DNA of 64,000 bases from Zavarzinia aquatilis. Lineage in GTDB: Bacteria > Pseudomonadota > Alphaproteobacteria > Zavarziniales > Zavarziniaceae. The stretch spans positions 124,001-188,000 of the forward strand of contig NZ_QGLE01000008.1 in assembly GCF_003173035.1 (NCBI RefSeq), written 5' to 3'. The translations under genes were made by a program, and so were the position numbers. Below are positions 16,929-24,671 of this stretch, piece by piece (position 1 is the stretch's first letter; each line of letters starts with the position of its first letter). The notes beneath the pieces are model-generated. The model was not told the origin of the DNA. It saw only the letters and a list, made by a program, of their open reading frames with translations, and did not search any database.

Positions 16929-17630
16929 TCAGGCACCCACGCTGGACGCCGGATTGCCGATGATGGTCAGGAACTCGCGCCGCGTCAGCGGATCGTGGCG
17001 GAAGGCGCCGAGCATCCGCGAGGTGACCATGGAAACGCCCGGCTTGTGCACGCCGCGCGTGGTCATGCACTGGTGCTGGGCCTCGATCACCACGGCGACG
17101 CCGCGCGGCTGCAACACGTCCTCGATCGAATTGGCGATCTGCGCCGTCATCTTCTCCTGTACCTGGAAGCGCTTGGCATAGGCGTCGACGACGCGGGCCA
17201 GCTTGGAGATGCCGACGACGCGGTTCTTGGGCAGATAGGCGATATGGGCCTTGCCGATGATCGGCACCATGTGGTGCTCGCAATGGCTTTCCAGCCGGAT
17301 GTCCTTGAGGACGATCATCTCGTCGTAACCCTCGACCTCCTCGAAGGTGCGGTTCAGCATCTCGACGGGATCGGCGTCATAGCCGGCGAAGAATTCCTCA
17401 TAGGCGCGGGCGACGCGGGCCGGGGTGTCGACCAGGCCTTCGCGGTCCGGATCGTCGCCGGCCCAGAGCAGCAGGGTGCGGATGGCGGATTCCGCCTCTT
17501 CCCGGGTCGGGCGGTCGGTGCGCGCCTTGCCGAGGATGAGGTTGCTTTCGCGGCCGCCCCCGGCCTTGGTATTCCCGGGCTTGGCGTCCTTGGCGGCGCC
17601 GGGCAGCTTCATGGTCGGGGTGACAGTCAT
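16929..17630 (-). CDS. folE: GTP cyclohydrolase I
   Basis: The 233-residue enzyme opens GTP to dihydroneopterin triphosphate for folate. Zinc and catalytic sites are visible in [20 protein letters not shown] and [44 protein letters not shown] is the conserved core. The first 40 residues are a variable extension. The ATG is preceded by AAGGGATGG. It stands between apaG and argE on the same strand. Confidence 0.95.
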   Translation of the reverse strand: MTVTPTMKLPGAAKDAKPGNTKAGGGRESNLILGKARTDRPTREEAESAIRTLLLWAGDDPDREGLVDTPARVARAYEEFFAGYDADPVEMLNRTFEEVEGYDEMIVLKDIRLESHCEHHMVPIIGKAHIAYLPKNRVVGISKLARVVDAYAKRFQVQEKMTAQIANSIEDVLQPRGVAVVIEAQHQCMTTRGVHKPGVSMVTSRMLGAFRHDPLTRREFLTIIGNPASSVGA

Positions 17631-17757
17631 AATCCATCCCTTTCGTTCGGGGCGCTTCCCGCCCCGTGTTTCCGGGCCTCAAGCACGCGAGCCGGCCGTT
17701 TCACTCAAGTCCATACGCGGCGATGCCGCGGCCGGATCAGCCCCGTCACACCGGATT

Positions 17758-18150
17758 TCAGTTCAGGCGCATCGGGTAATGCGGGCTGTCCAGCGAGAAG
17801 GCCGGGATCTCGACCTCGAAGGACTCGCCCGTTTCGGTTTCCATGCGGTAGGTGCCCAGCATGATCCCCGAAGGCGTGGCCAGCGGCGTGCCGCTGGTAT
17901 ATTCGAACCGCTCCCCGGGCTTCAGCACCGGCTGCTCGCCGACGACGCCGGGGCCGCGCACTTCCTGCACGCGGCCGAAACCGTCGGTGATGCGCCAGTA
18001 GCGGTCGCGCAGCTGCACGGTCTCCGCGCCCTGGTTCTCGATCTGCACGCGGTAGGCCCAGACATAGTAATTCTCGTCCGGCGAGGACTGGTCCTCGAGG
18101 AAGGTGGGCCGGACCGTCACATGGATCGCGCGGGTCGTCTTGTCGTACAT
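17758..18150 (-). CDS. apaG: ApaG protein (Co2+/Mg2+ efflux-linked, FN3-like fold)
   Basis: The 130-residue protein matches ApaG in full length. Visible marks are [62 protein letters not shown], and [18 protein letters not shown]. ApaG is a fibronectin-III-like beta-sandwich of unclear role that binds nucleotides or metals. ATG 18150 fits the usual start ([13 protein letters not shown]). The frame is open 10 codons further. It follows metZ on the same strand at 78 bases, a common gene pair in alphaproteobacteria. Confidence 0.93.
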   Translation of the reverse strand: MYDKTTRAIHVTVRPTFLEDQSSPDENYYVWAYRVQIENQGAETVQLRDRYWRITDGFGRVQEVRGPGVVGEQPVLKPGERFEYTSGTPLATPSGIMLGTYRMETETGESFEVEIPAFSLDSPHYPMRLN

Positions 18151-18201
18151 CGTTTCTTCATATTGTCGGCCCTCTGGCAAAAGTCCAGAGGGCGCCCGGA
18201 A

Positions 18202-18237
18202 ACATAGCGTTTATGGCGCACATAGCGTTTATAGCGG
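18202..18237. repeat. Tandem 18-base duplication across the metZ stop
   Basis: ACATAGCGTTTAT occurs at 18202-18214 and again at 18220-18232. The second copy holds the metZ stop codon. The unit is 18 bases, with two mismatches in the rest (GGCGC versus AGCGG). Confidence 0.8.
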
Positions 18238-19449
18238 CCGGCGGCCGATGGCGTGATCGAGATCGTCGATCAGGTCGTCGGCATCTTCAAGCCCGACCGA
18301 CAGGCGCATGAAACCTTCGGTGATGCCAAGGTGCTCGCGCTCCGCCGCCGGCAGGCGCTGATGCGTGGTCGACGACGGGTGGGTGATCAGGCTCTTGGAA
18401 TCGCCGAGGTTGTTGGAAATGTCGATCAGCCGCAGCCGGTTCATCAGGTGGAAGGCGCCCGGGCGGCCGCCCTCGACCTCGATGGTGACGACCGAGCCAC
18501 CCTTGCCCGACATCTGGGCGAGGGCGAGGCCGTGCTGCGGATGGCTGGCGAGCCCGGGGTAGGAGACATTGCGGATGCGCCCCGCCGCCTTCGCCTCGTC
18601 GAGGAAGCGGGCGACCTTCAGGGCATTGTCGCAATGGCGCTGGACCCGAAGCTCGAGGGTCTCGAGCCCCTTCAGCAGCAGCCAGGCGTTGAAGGGCGAC
18701 AGCGACGGGCCGGTGTGGCGCAGATACTGGTTCAGATGCTGGTCGAAGAAATCCCGGTCGCACAGGATGGCGCCGCCCAGACAGCGGCCCTGACCGTCGA
18801 TATGCTTGGTCGCGGAATAGACGACGACGTCGCAGCCGAATTCCATCGGCCGCTGCAGGATCGGCGTCGCGAAGACATTGTCGATGACGACCCGGGCGCC
18901 CGCGGCATGGGCAAGCTCCGCGACCGCCTTCAGGTCGATCACGTCGAGGGTGGGGTTGGCCGGGGTCTCGAGGAAGGCGATGGTGGCGGGCGTCGCCAGC
19001 GCCTTCTCCCACGACGTGATGTCCGAGCCTTCGACGTAATCGACCGTGACACCGAAGCGCGGCAGGATTTCGTCGAGGATGACCCGGCACGAGCCGAACA
19101 GGGCGCGGGCCGAAACCACCCGGTCGCCGGATTTCAGCTGGCACATCAGCGCGGCATGGACCGCCGCCATGCCCGACGACGCGGCGCGGGCGACCGGCGC
19201 GCCCTCGAGGATCGCCATGCGTTCCTCGAACATCGCCGTCGTCGGATTGCCGAGGCGGGAATAGGTGAACCCCTCGCGCTCGCCCTTGAAGCGGGCCTCG
19301 GCCTCTTCCGCGCTGTCATAGCGGAAGCCCGAGGTCATGAAGATCGCCTCGCAGGTCTCGCCGAAATCGGAACGATTGGTGCCCCCGCGGACGAGCTTGG
19401 TGGCCAGCTTCCAGCTGTCGGCCGTGTCGCGGGGCGTGTGGCGTGCCAT
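18229..19449 (-). CDS. metZ: O-succinylhomoserine sulfhydrylase
   Basis: The 406-residue PLP enzyme makes homocysteine from O-succinylhomoserine and sulfide in methionine synthesis. The PLP lysine lies in VVYSATKHIDGQGRCLGG. Other Cys/Met-metabolism marks are FTYSRLGNPTTAMFEERMA, FLETPANPTLDVIDL, and the C-terminal SLITHPSSTTHQRL...RLSVGLEDADDLIDDL. ATG 19449 has AAGGA just upstream. An in-frame ATG at 19500 sits directly on the leader terminator and is less likely. The gene is controlled by a SAM-II riboswitch and followed by apaG. Confidence 0.93.
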   Translation of the reverse strand: MARHTPRDTADSWKLATKLVRGGTNRSDFGETCEAIFMTSGFRYDSAEEAEARFKGEREGFTYSRLGNPTTAMFEERMAILEGAPVARAASSGMAAVHAALMCQLKSGDRVVSARALFGSCRVILDEILPRFGVTVDYVEGSDITSWEKALATPATIAFLETPANPTLDVIDLKAVAELAHAAGARVVIDNVFATPILQRPMEFGCDVVVYSATKHIDGQGRCLGGAILCDRDFFDQHLNQYLRHTGPSLSPFNAWLLLKGLETLELRVQRHCDNALKVARFLDEAKAAGRIRNVSYPGLASHPQHGLALAQMSGKGGSVVTIEVEGGRPGAFHLMNRLRLIDISNNLGDSKSLITHPSSTTHQRLPAAEREHLGITEGFMRLSVGLEDADDLIDDLDHAIGRRPL

Positions 19450-19506
19450 GATCCTTCGATCCCTCTCGCGCCATCGTCGGGCCTCGTGGCCCGGGCGCAT
19501 AAAAAA

Positions 19507-19524
19507 ACCCGGCCGTGGCCGGGT
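19507..19524 (-). terminator. Leader terminator between SAM-II aptamer and metZ
   Basis: Read on the minus strand, ACCCGGC-CACG-GCCGGGT is followed by seven T residues. It lies between the riboswitch and metZ, so ligand-dependent early termination is plausible. Confidence 0.85.
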
Positions 19525-19537
19525 GTTTCCTCCCGGC

Positions 19538-19590
19538 GTTTTAGCGGTGTTTAACGTGGCCGCAAGCCAGCCGGCTCAAATCCCACGGGA
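19538..19590 (-). ncRNA. SAM-II riboswitch (metA motif) upstream of metZ
   Basis: On the minus strand the leader has CGTGG, then GATTTGAGCCGG, GGCTTGC, CCACG, TTAAAC and CGCTAAA in the order and spacing of the SAM-II aptamer. CGTGG pairs with CCACG as P1, and the distal CGCTAAA part forms the pseudoknot. S-adenosylmethionine binding would lower metZ expression. SAM-II elements are known in front of metA, metX and metZ in alphaproteobacteria. Confidence 0.93.
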
Positions 19591-19701
19591 AAGGGACTTT
19601 ATGCCCGGTTGGGGAGGAGGTCAATGGCGCAACGACACGGCGGCGCTGTGGGATCGGCCATGTGAGTGCGGGGGCTAATGTTGACGCATTCGGTGCCCAG
19701 G

Positions 19702-19785
19702 ATGGCGGGCTATCTCAGCCCCGTCGAGTTCGAGGAGCAAGCTATGCTAGCTTAACCTGGTGTCCGAAAAACCGGCAGCAGGCCG
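19702..19785 (+). mobile_element. IS3-family remnant (end of transposase OrfB and right end)
   Basis: The last 17 codons of an IS3-type OrfB are readable as MAGYLSPVEFEEQAMLA and a TAA at 19753-19755. The GYLSPVEFE ending is typical. Directly after it, AACCTGGTGTCCGAAAAACC resembles the terminal inverted repeat with which such elements end. The rest of the element is absent, so this is a scar. It marks the edge of the accessory patch that follows. Confidence 0.65.
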
Positions 19786-19821
19786 AACCGCGCGGGGCGC
19801 GGTAGGTTTGGGGGAGAAGTA

Positions 19822-20691
19822 ATGGAAGTCTATTGCAGGGGCATAGCGCGCATCAGGCACAAGGACACGGGCGTCATTTATGACGTCGAAAGCGACGAGC
19901 TAGAGTGGGATCAGGTTGGTGTCGATGAGCGGCAGATGGTGCCAGAGCTCCACTACGAGGCGGTGCTCGATCATCCACAGCTGGGCGAACTAACCTGGGG
20001 CCTTTGGGAATATCCAATCGGGATCGAAAACCATCATGACACCGACGCGGGCGGTCATGAGGTGGTCGAAGATTTCGACTACGGCCTTGAGCATGACGAG
20101 CCCGAGCCCGACGAGTGGGGCGAATATGACGTTCCCTCCAATCCGTTTTCGATCTTCATGGATTCCTACCGTCAGACGAGCCTCCTCCTGGTCGATCATG
20201 GGAAGGATGACGGCCGTGACCTCGTCAACCGGTTGGTATTCTCGCACCAAGTGACAGCACTCGAAGCCTATCTAGGCGACACGCTGATCAACACGGTAGC
20301 GGGTGACGCAGATGCGATGCAGCGCCTCATCAGTGGGGATGAGGAGCTTTCCAGGGAAAAGTTCACGCTCGCTGAAATCCGCAATGATCCGGACTTAGTC
20401 GGACGTAGGGTCCGCGAGCATTTGAGGGCGATCCTCTACCACAATCTCGCGAAGGTCGATGTTCTCTACAATATCGCGCTCGGTATCCGAATTTTGAACC
20501 TGACGTCGAACAAGGATGCCTTGTTTAAGGCGGTCAAACTGCGTCACGACTGCGTCCACCGGAACGGTTTCGACAAGGATGGCAACGAGTTGGTTGTGTT
20601 CACAAAGATGTTCGTCAGCGAGACAGCAGACGTGATCCGCAGCTTCGTCGAGAGCATTGAGAACGCGGTTCGAGCGCTGGAGGCGATGTAG
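19822..20691 (+). CDS. HEPN-motif protein of unknown role, possible RNase
   Basis: The protein has 289 residues. The N-terminal 95 residues are acidic and beta-like (VYCRGIARIRHKDTGVIYDV, then a run rich in Asp/Glu with DYGLEHDEPEPDEWGEYD). The C-terminal half is all-helical. Its last part reads AVKLRHDCVHRNG, so Arg241 and His246 form the R-X4-H motif of HEPN domains, many of which are RNases in toxin-antitoxin and antiviral systems. Helices such as VFSHQVTALEAYLGDTLIN and LRAILYHNLAKVDVLYNIALGI precede it, as expected for the four-helix HEPN bundle. Codon use is less GC-biased than in neighbours. No partner antitoxin is adjacent in an operon. GGGGGAGAAG precedes the ATG. Function is inferred from the motif only. 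Confidence 0.7.
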   Translation: MEVYCRGIARIRHKDTGVIYDVESDELEWDQVGVDERQMVPELHYEAVLDHPQLGELTWGLWEYPIGIENHHDTDAGGHEVVEDFDYGLEHDEPEPDEWGEYDVPSNPFSIFMDSYRQTSLLLVDHGKDDGRDLVNRLVFSHQVTALEAYLGDTLINTVAGDADAMQRLISGDEELSREKFTLAEIRNDPDLVGRRVREHLRAILYHNLAKVDVLYNIALGIRILNLTSNKDALFKAVKLRHDCVHRNGFDKDGNELVVFTKMFVSETADVIRSFVESIENAVRALEAM

Positions 20692-20708
20692 CTGACGCGC
20701 GAACCGGG

Positions 20709-21131
20709 TCAGGCGCCAATGAGGTCATCCGGTCCTAGGTAGGTAATGTCGATCTTGGCGACGTCTGTGGCGACCTGCGCGCGAAGCAGGCCGGAGCGGT
20801 TGGGGTTAAGCGCGGCTTGGACCGTGCCGAGCGGCCCTCCGTCGGCGGCGAGGACACGCGCCTGACCACCCCAATCATGCACCTGGGGGGGGCAATACGG
20901 GGACGCTATACCTATTAAGACTGAGGCATCCTTCTGGCGAAGGTCGGCGTATCCGCAGGTCACGGCGCCCTTGCCGTCCAAGGCCGCGAAGGTGTGTCGT
21001 TTTTCCCATCTTTGATTGCATTCCATGTTCCCCGATGCCGTTTTCTCGCGATAGGCTGCGTTCAATTGCATCGCCTGTTTCGAACCCTCCGCAAGGAAAA
21101 GAAAGGCCGGAAAATGAGTCGCGATTTCCAT
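20709..21131 (-). CDS. Doubtful reading frame, possibly a gene remnant
   Basis: This 140-residue frame lies between the HEPN and HTH genes on the opposite strand. Its last 60 residues (from HDWGGQARVLAADGGPLGTV to DITYLGPDDLIGA) have the GC-rich third positions and composition of real coding DNA. The first part does not and overlaps the start of the HTH gene. I recognise no family. It may be the 3' end of a gene cut by the insertion of foreign DNA, or chance. Confidence 0.3.
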   Translation of the reverse strand: MEIATHFPAFLFLAEGSKQAMQLNAAYREKTASGNMECNQRWEKRHTFAALDGKGAVTCGYADLRQKDASVLIGIASPYCPPQVHDWGGQARVLAADGGPLGTVQAALNPNRSGLLRAQVATDVAKIDITYLGPDDLIGA

Positions 21132-21587
21132 TTCGGCAAGATTCTTCAGGAGAAGAGGCTGCAGCTGGGATTGAGCGAGGAATATTGCGCGGAAATGTCA
21201 GGGTTGAATATATCCTGCCATTACGATGTCGAAACGTATGGTGATGAATTTTTCGATAATATATCACTGGGAACGGCGCGGCGACTGTGCCGGATTTTAA
21301 ATATCAGTATTATGGATGCCATCAAAGGGTATCTTTCCCCGGTCGAGGTGGTGAGCCGGTCTTGTTCCGATGCCCAGTTCTATTCAAGGAACGATTTGAT
21401 AATGAACGCCCGATTGGCAAAGAAGATGAGTGAGGAACAATTGGGCGATGCCGGGGGAGTCGAGGAGTATGTTATACTGGGCCTTGAGTGGTCGCCGGAT
21501 TACATCGAGTCGATGGTCATAATGGATATCGTCGACATCGCCGCCGCGCTGGAGTTGGATGTCGGTCTTCTCATCTGCGATAGATAG
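21114..21587 (+). CDS. Tandem XRE-like helix-turn-helix protein
   Basis: The 157-residue protein seems to hold two related HTH units. The first is FGKILQEKRLQLGLSEEYCAEMSGL...ISLGTARRLCRILNI (about residues 7-67). The second is NDLIMNARLAKKMSEEQLGDAGG...MDIVDIAAALELDVGLLI (about residues 92-155). Both keep the RL...(M/L)SEE..(A/G)(E/D) pattern of Cro/CI-type HTHs, with the turn relaxed. The gene is strongly AT-richer than the chromosome around it, which points to transfer. ATG 21114 is preceded by GAAAGG. It could regulate the neighbouring HEPN gene or belong to it, but this is inference. Confidence 0.65.
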   Translation: MSRDFHFGKILQEKRLQLGLSEEYCAEMSGLNISCHYDVETYGDEFFDNISLGTARRLCRILNISIMDAIKGYLSPVEVVSRSCSDAQFYSRNDLIMNARLAKKMSEEQLGDAGGVEEYVILGLEWSPDYIESMVIMDIVDIAAALELDVGLLICDR

Positions 21588-21722
21588 GCTGGTGCTGGCA
21601 AGGGGGGCGGGGGCGCTGAGCGTAATCACTCGATCCCGTCTCTCGTGCCAGTCTCTCCGCGTTACACCGCTCGCCATGCGCTGCTATCATCCCTCTCCGC
21701 CCTGAATCGGGAGAGGTCGCCC

Positions 21723-23387
21723 ATGTCGTCGGAAGCCTTGCCGCCGGTCACCGCCTTCGGGCCGGATTTTCCCTTTGCCTTCGACGACTGGATCCGACAT
21801 CCCGCCGGTCTCGCGCAGATGCCGGGGGAGGCGCTGGGGCGGGAGGTGGCGGTGGTCGGCGGCGGGCTGGCCGGCATGGTCGCCGCTTACGAGTTGATGA
21901 AGCTGGGGCTGAAGCCCGTGATCTATGAGGCCGGGCGGCTCGGCGGGCGTTTGCGGTCGGAGCCGTTCGAGGGCGGGGCCGGGCTGATCGCCGAACTGGG
22001 CGGGATGCGCTTTCCCCGCTCGGGCACCGCCTTCTACCATTATGTCGATGCCCTGGGGCTGGAGACGCGGCCCTTTCCCAATCCGCTGGCGGCGGTAACG
22101 CCGAGCACGCTGATCGAGCTCGAGGGCGAGCAATTCTATGTCGAGCGGGGGCAGACACCGCCCGAGGCTTTACGCGAGATCAGCGCGGCGTGGGCGCAGG
22201 CACTGGAGGAGGGGGCGGATTTCACCCGGTTGCAGCAGGCGATCCGCGCCCGCGACGTCGCCAGCCTGAAGGCGGTGTGGAACCGGCTGGTGCCGCTGTG
22301 GGACGAGCGCACCTTCTATGATTTCATCGCCTCGTCGCGCTCCTTCTCCCGCCTCGGCTTCCGCCACCGCGAGATGTTCGGGCAGGTCGGTTTCGGCACC
22401 GGCGGCTGGGACAGCGACTTCCCCAATTCCATGCTGGAAATCCTGCGCGTCGCCGCGACCAATCTCGACGACGACCAGCATTACGTCGTCGGCGGGGTCG
22501 AGCAATTGCCGCGCGGGCTGTGGACCAAGGTGCCGCGCCGCATGGTGCATTGGCCGGCGGGCACCAGCCTCGCGGCCCTGCACGGCGGTGCGACGAGGGG
22601 CGCGGTCACCCGCATCGGCCGAGGCCCCGGCGAGACCATCGCGATTACCGACCGCTGGGGCGACACGCGGCCTTACGCGGCGGCGCTGGTCACCTGCCAG
22701 ACCTGGCTGCTGACCACCCATCTGCAGTGCGACGAAAGCCTGTTCTCCCACCGCCTGTGGATGGCGCTGGACCGCACCCGTTACATGCAGTCGTCGAAGA
22801 CCTTCGTCATGGTCGACAAGCCGTTCTGGCGCGAGCGCGATCCCGTCACCGGGCGCTATCGCCTGAGCATGACCCTGACCGACCGCATCACCCGCGGCAC
22901 CTATCTGTTCGACCATGGCGACGACAAGCCCGGCGTGATCTGCCTGTCCTATTCCTGGATGAGCGACGCGCTGAAAGTCCTGCCCCTGCCGGTCGAGCGG
23001 CGGGTCGAGCTGATGCTGGATGCGCTGAAGAAAATCTATCCGGACGTGGATATCGCCCGCCACATCATCGGCAGCCCGATCACCGTGAGCTGGGAGAACG
23101 ATCCCCATTTCCTAGGCGCCTTCAAGGGCGCCCTGCCCGGGCATTACCGCTATAACCACCGCATGTACGGCCATTTCATGCAGGACGCGCTGCCCCCGGC
23201 GGAGCGGGGCATCTTCCTCGCGGGCGATGGTATTTCCTGGACCCCGGCCTGGGCCGAGGGCGCGGTGCAGACGGCGCTGAACGCGGTCTGGGGCATCGCC
23301 CGCCATCTGGGCGGCCACAGCCCCGCCGCCAACCCCGGCCCGGGCGAGGCCTGGGGCGAGATTGGCCCCATCGCCCTGCCCGATTGA
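21723..23387 (+). CDS. Flavin monoamine oxidase, tryptophan 2-monooxygenase-like
   Basis: The 554-residue flavoprotein has the length of IaaM. The FAD dinucleotide-binding site is VAVVGGGLAGMVAAYELMKLGLKPVIYEAGRLGGRLRSE (about residues 42-80). GGMRFPRSGTAFYHYVDALGL follows, and the C-terminal FAD motif is GIFLAGDGISWTPAWAEGAVQTALNAV. The enzyme group oxidatively decarboxylates L-tryptophan to indole-3-acetamide, or oxidises other amino acids. ATG 21723 has GGGAGAGG upstream. No indoleacetamide hydrolase gene is adjacent, so auxin synthesis is not shown. A nitronate monooxygenase follows at 79 bases. Confidence 0.85.
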   Translation: MSSEALPPVTAFGPDFPFAFDDWIRHPAGLAQMPGEALGREVAVVGGGLAGMVAAYELMKLGLKPVIYEAGRLGGRLRSEPFEGGAGLIAELGGMRFPRSGTAFYHYVDALGLETRPFPNPLAAVTPSTLIELEGEQFYVERGQTPPEALREISAAWAQALEEGADFTRLQQAIRARDVASLKAVWNRLVPLWDERTFYDFIASSRSFSRLGFRHREMFGQVGFGTGGWDSDFPNSMLEILRVAATNLDDDQHYVVGGVEQLPRGLWTKVPRRMVHWPAGTSLAALHGGATRGAVTRIGRGPGETIAITDRWGDTRPYAAALVTCQTWLLTTHLQCDESLFSHRLWMALDRTRYMQSSKTFVMVDKPFWRERDPVTGRYRLSMTLTDRITRGTYLFDHGDDKPGVICLSYSWMSDALKVLPLPVERRVELMLDALKKIYPDVDIARHIIGSPITVSWENDPHFLGAFKGALPGHYRYNHRMYGHFMQDALPPAERGIFLAGDGISWTPAWAEGAVQTALNAVWGIARHLGGHSPAANPGPGEAWGEIGPIALPD

Positions 23388-23466
23388 GGGTTTGCATCCT
23401 CCCGCGTTGCTCGTCATGGTGCGGGGGCAATCACGTCCGGCCCAGCCGGCAGAGGAGAGGAAACAG

Positions 23467-24441
23467 ATGAAGACCCGTATCACCGAACTGCTGGGGATCG
23501 AGCATCCGATCGTTCAGGGCGGCATGCATTTCGTCGGCCTCGCGCCGCTGGCCGCCGCCGTGTCCGCGGCCGGCGGCCTCGGCATCATCACCGGCCTCAC
23601 GCAAAAGACGCCGGAACTGCTGGCCAAGGAAATCGCCAAGGCGCGCGACCTGACGGACAAGCCGATCGGCGTCAATCTCACCTTCCTGCCGACCTTCGCC
23701 GATCCGCCTTACCCCGAATATATCCAGGCGATCATCGAGGGCGGCGTCCGTATCGTCGAGACGGCTGGCCGCAGCCCCGAGAAATATCTGCCGGCGATGA
23801 AGGCGGCGGGGATCAAGGTCGTGCATAAATGCACCTCGGTCCGCCATGCCCTGAAGGCCGAGAAGATCGGCTGCGACGCGGTCAGCGTCGACGGTTTTGA
23901 ATGCGGCGGCCATCCCGGCGAGGATGACGTGCCCAATTTCATCCTGCTGCCCCGCGCGGCCGAGGAATTGACGATTCCCTTCATCGCCTCGGGCGGCATG
24001 GCCGACGGGCGCAGCCTGGTCGCGGCACTGGCGCTGGGCGCCGAAGGCGTGAACATGGGCACCCGCTTCATCGCCACCAAGGAAGCCCCGGTGCATGAGA
24101 ATGTGAAGCAGGCCCTCGTCGCCGCCAGCGAGCTGGACACCCGGCTGATCATGCGCTCCCTCAAGAATACCGAGCGGGTGATCAACAATTCCGGCGTCGC
24201 CCGCATCCTCGAGATCGAGAAGGAAAAGGGCGCGGCCCTGACCATCGGCGATATCTACGACCAGGTCGCCGGCATCTACCCCAAGGTGATGATCGACGGC
24301 GACATGGAGGCGGGCGCCTGGAGCTGCGGCATGGTCGCCGGCCTGATCCATGACGTGCCGACGGTGAAGGAACTGATCGACCGCATCATGACCGAGGCGG
24401 ACGGCCTGATCGCCAGGCGGCTGGCGGGCATGATCGGATAA
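23467..24441 (+). CDS. Nitronate monooxygenase (2-nitropropane dioxygenase family)
   Basis: The 324-residue FMN enzyme oxidises alkyl nitronates. Family marks are the N-terminal LGIEHPIVQGGMHFVGLAPLAAAVSAAGGLGII, DAVSVDGFECGGHPGEDD with the catalytic histidine region, IPFIASGGMADGRSLVAALALGAEGVNMGTRFIAT as the FMN phosphate site, and KNTERV. The start is ATG 23467 with GGAGAGGAAA in front. A strong terminator follows, so the unit ends here. Related enoyl-reductase-like members exist in the family. Confidence 0.88.
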   Translation: MKTRITELLGIEHPIVQGGMHFVGLAPLAAAVSAAGGLGIITGLTQKTPELLAKEIAKARDLTDKPIGVNLTFLPTFADPPYPEYIQAIIEGGVRIVETAGRSPEKYLPAMKAAGIKVVHKCTSVRHALKAEKIGCDAVSVDGFECGGHPGEDDVPNFILLPRAAEELTIPFIASGGMADGRSLVAALALGAEGVNMGTRFIATKEAPVHENVKQALVAASELDTRLIMRSLKNTERVINNSGVARILEIEKEKGAALTIGDIYDQVAGIYPKVMIDGDMEAGAWSCGMVAGLIHDVPTVKELIDRIMTEADGLIARRLAGMIG

Positions 24442-24442
24442 G

Positions 24443-24462
24443 GTCAATTCGCTTGAATTGAC
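24443..24462. repeat. Perfect 8-bp inverted repeat after the nitronate monooxygenase gene
   Basis: GTCAATTC-GCTT-GAATTGAC lies directly behind the stop codon. It precedes the GC-rich terminator hairpin and may stabilise the 3' end. Confidence 0.75.
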
Positions 24463-24474
24463 TGGATCCCGGAA

Positions 24475-24506
24475 GGGCGGGGGAGCGGAATTCCCCCGCC
24501 CTTTTT
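24475..24506 (+). terminator. Rho-independent terminator
   Basis: Stem GGGCGGGGGA / TCCCCCGCCC with a 7-base loop is followed by TTTTT. Confidence 0.88.
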
Positions 24507-24561
24507 CGTCATTCGGCGCCTTGTTTGTCACGAGATTCCGGCCTTCGCCGGAATGACGAGG
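24507..24561. repeat. REP-like palindrome (copy 2)
   Basis: ATTCCGGC-CTTC-GCCGGAAT at 24535-24554 is followed by GACGAGG as in copy 1. A degenerate partner starts at CGTCATTCGGCG (24507). Confidence 0.75.
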
Positions 24562-24622
24562 TGGGGGAGAAGCGGCCTGCGGCGGCGGGACGCAGTGGCG
24601 CCTGCGCGGAAAGTGAGCAATA

Positions 24623-24647
24623 TTGAATGCAGTCAATATGCATTCAA
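24623..24647. promoter_or_regulatory. 25-base palindrome in the promoter region of the DUF983 gene
   Basis: TTGAATGCA and TGCATTCAA form perfect 9-base arms around GTCAATA. It lies 25 bases before the start of the DUF983 gene in an AT-rich stretch and looks like a dimeric regulator site. No regulator is known. Confidence 0.6.
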
Positions 24648-24671
24648 ATATCACAATTGATCGGATATGCC

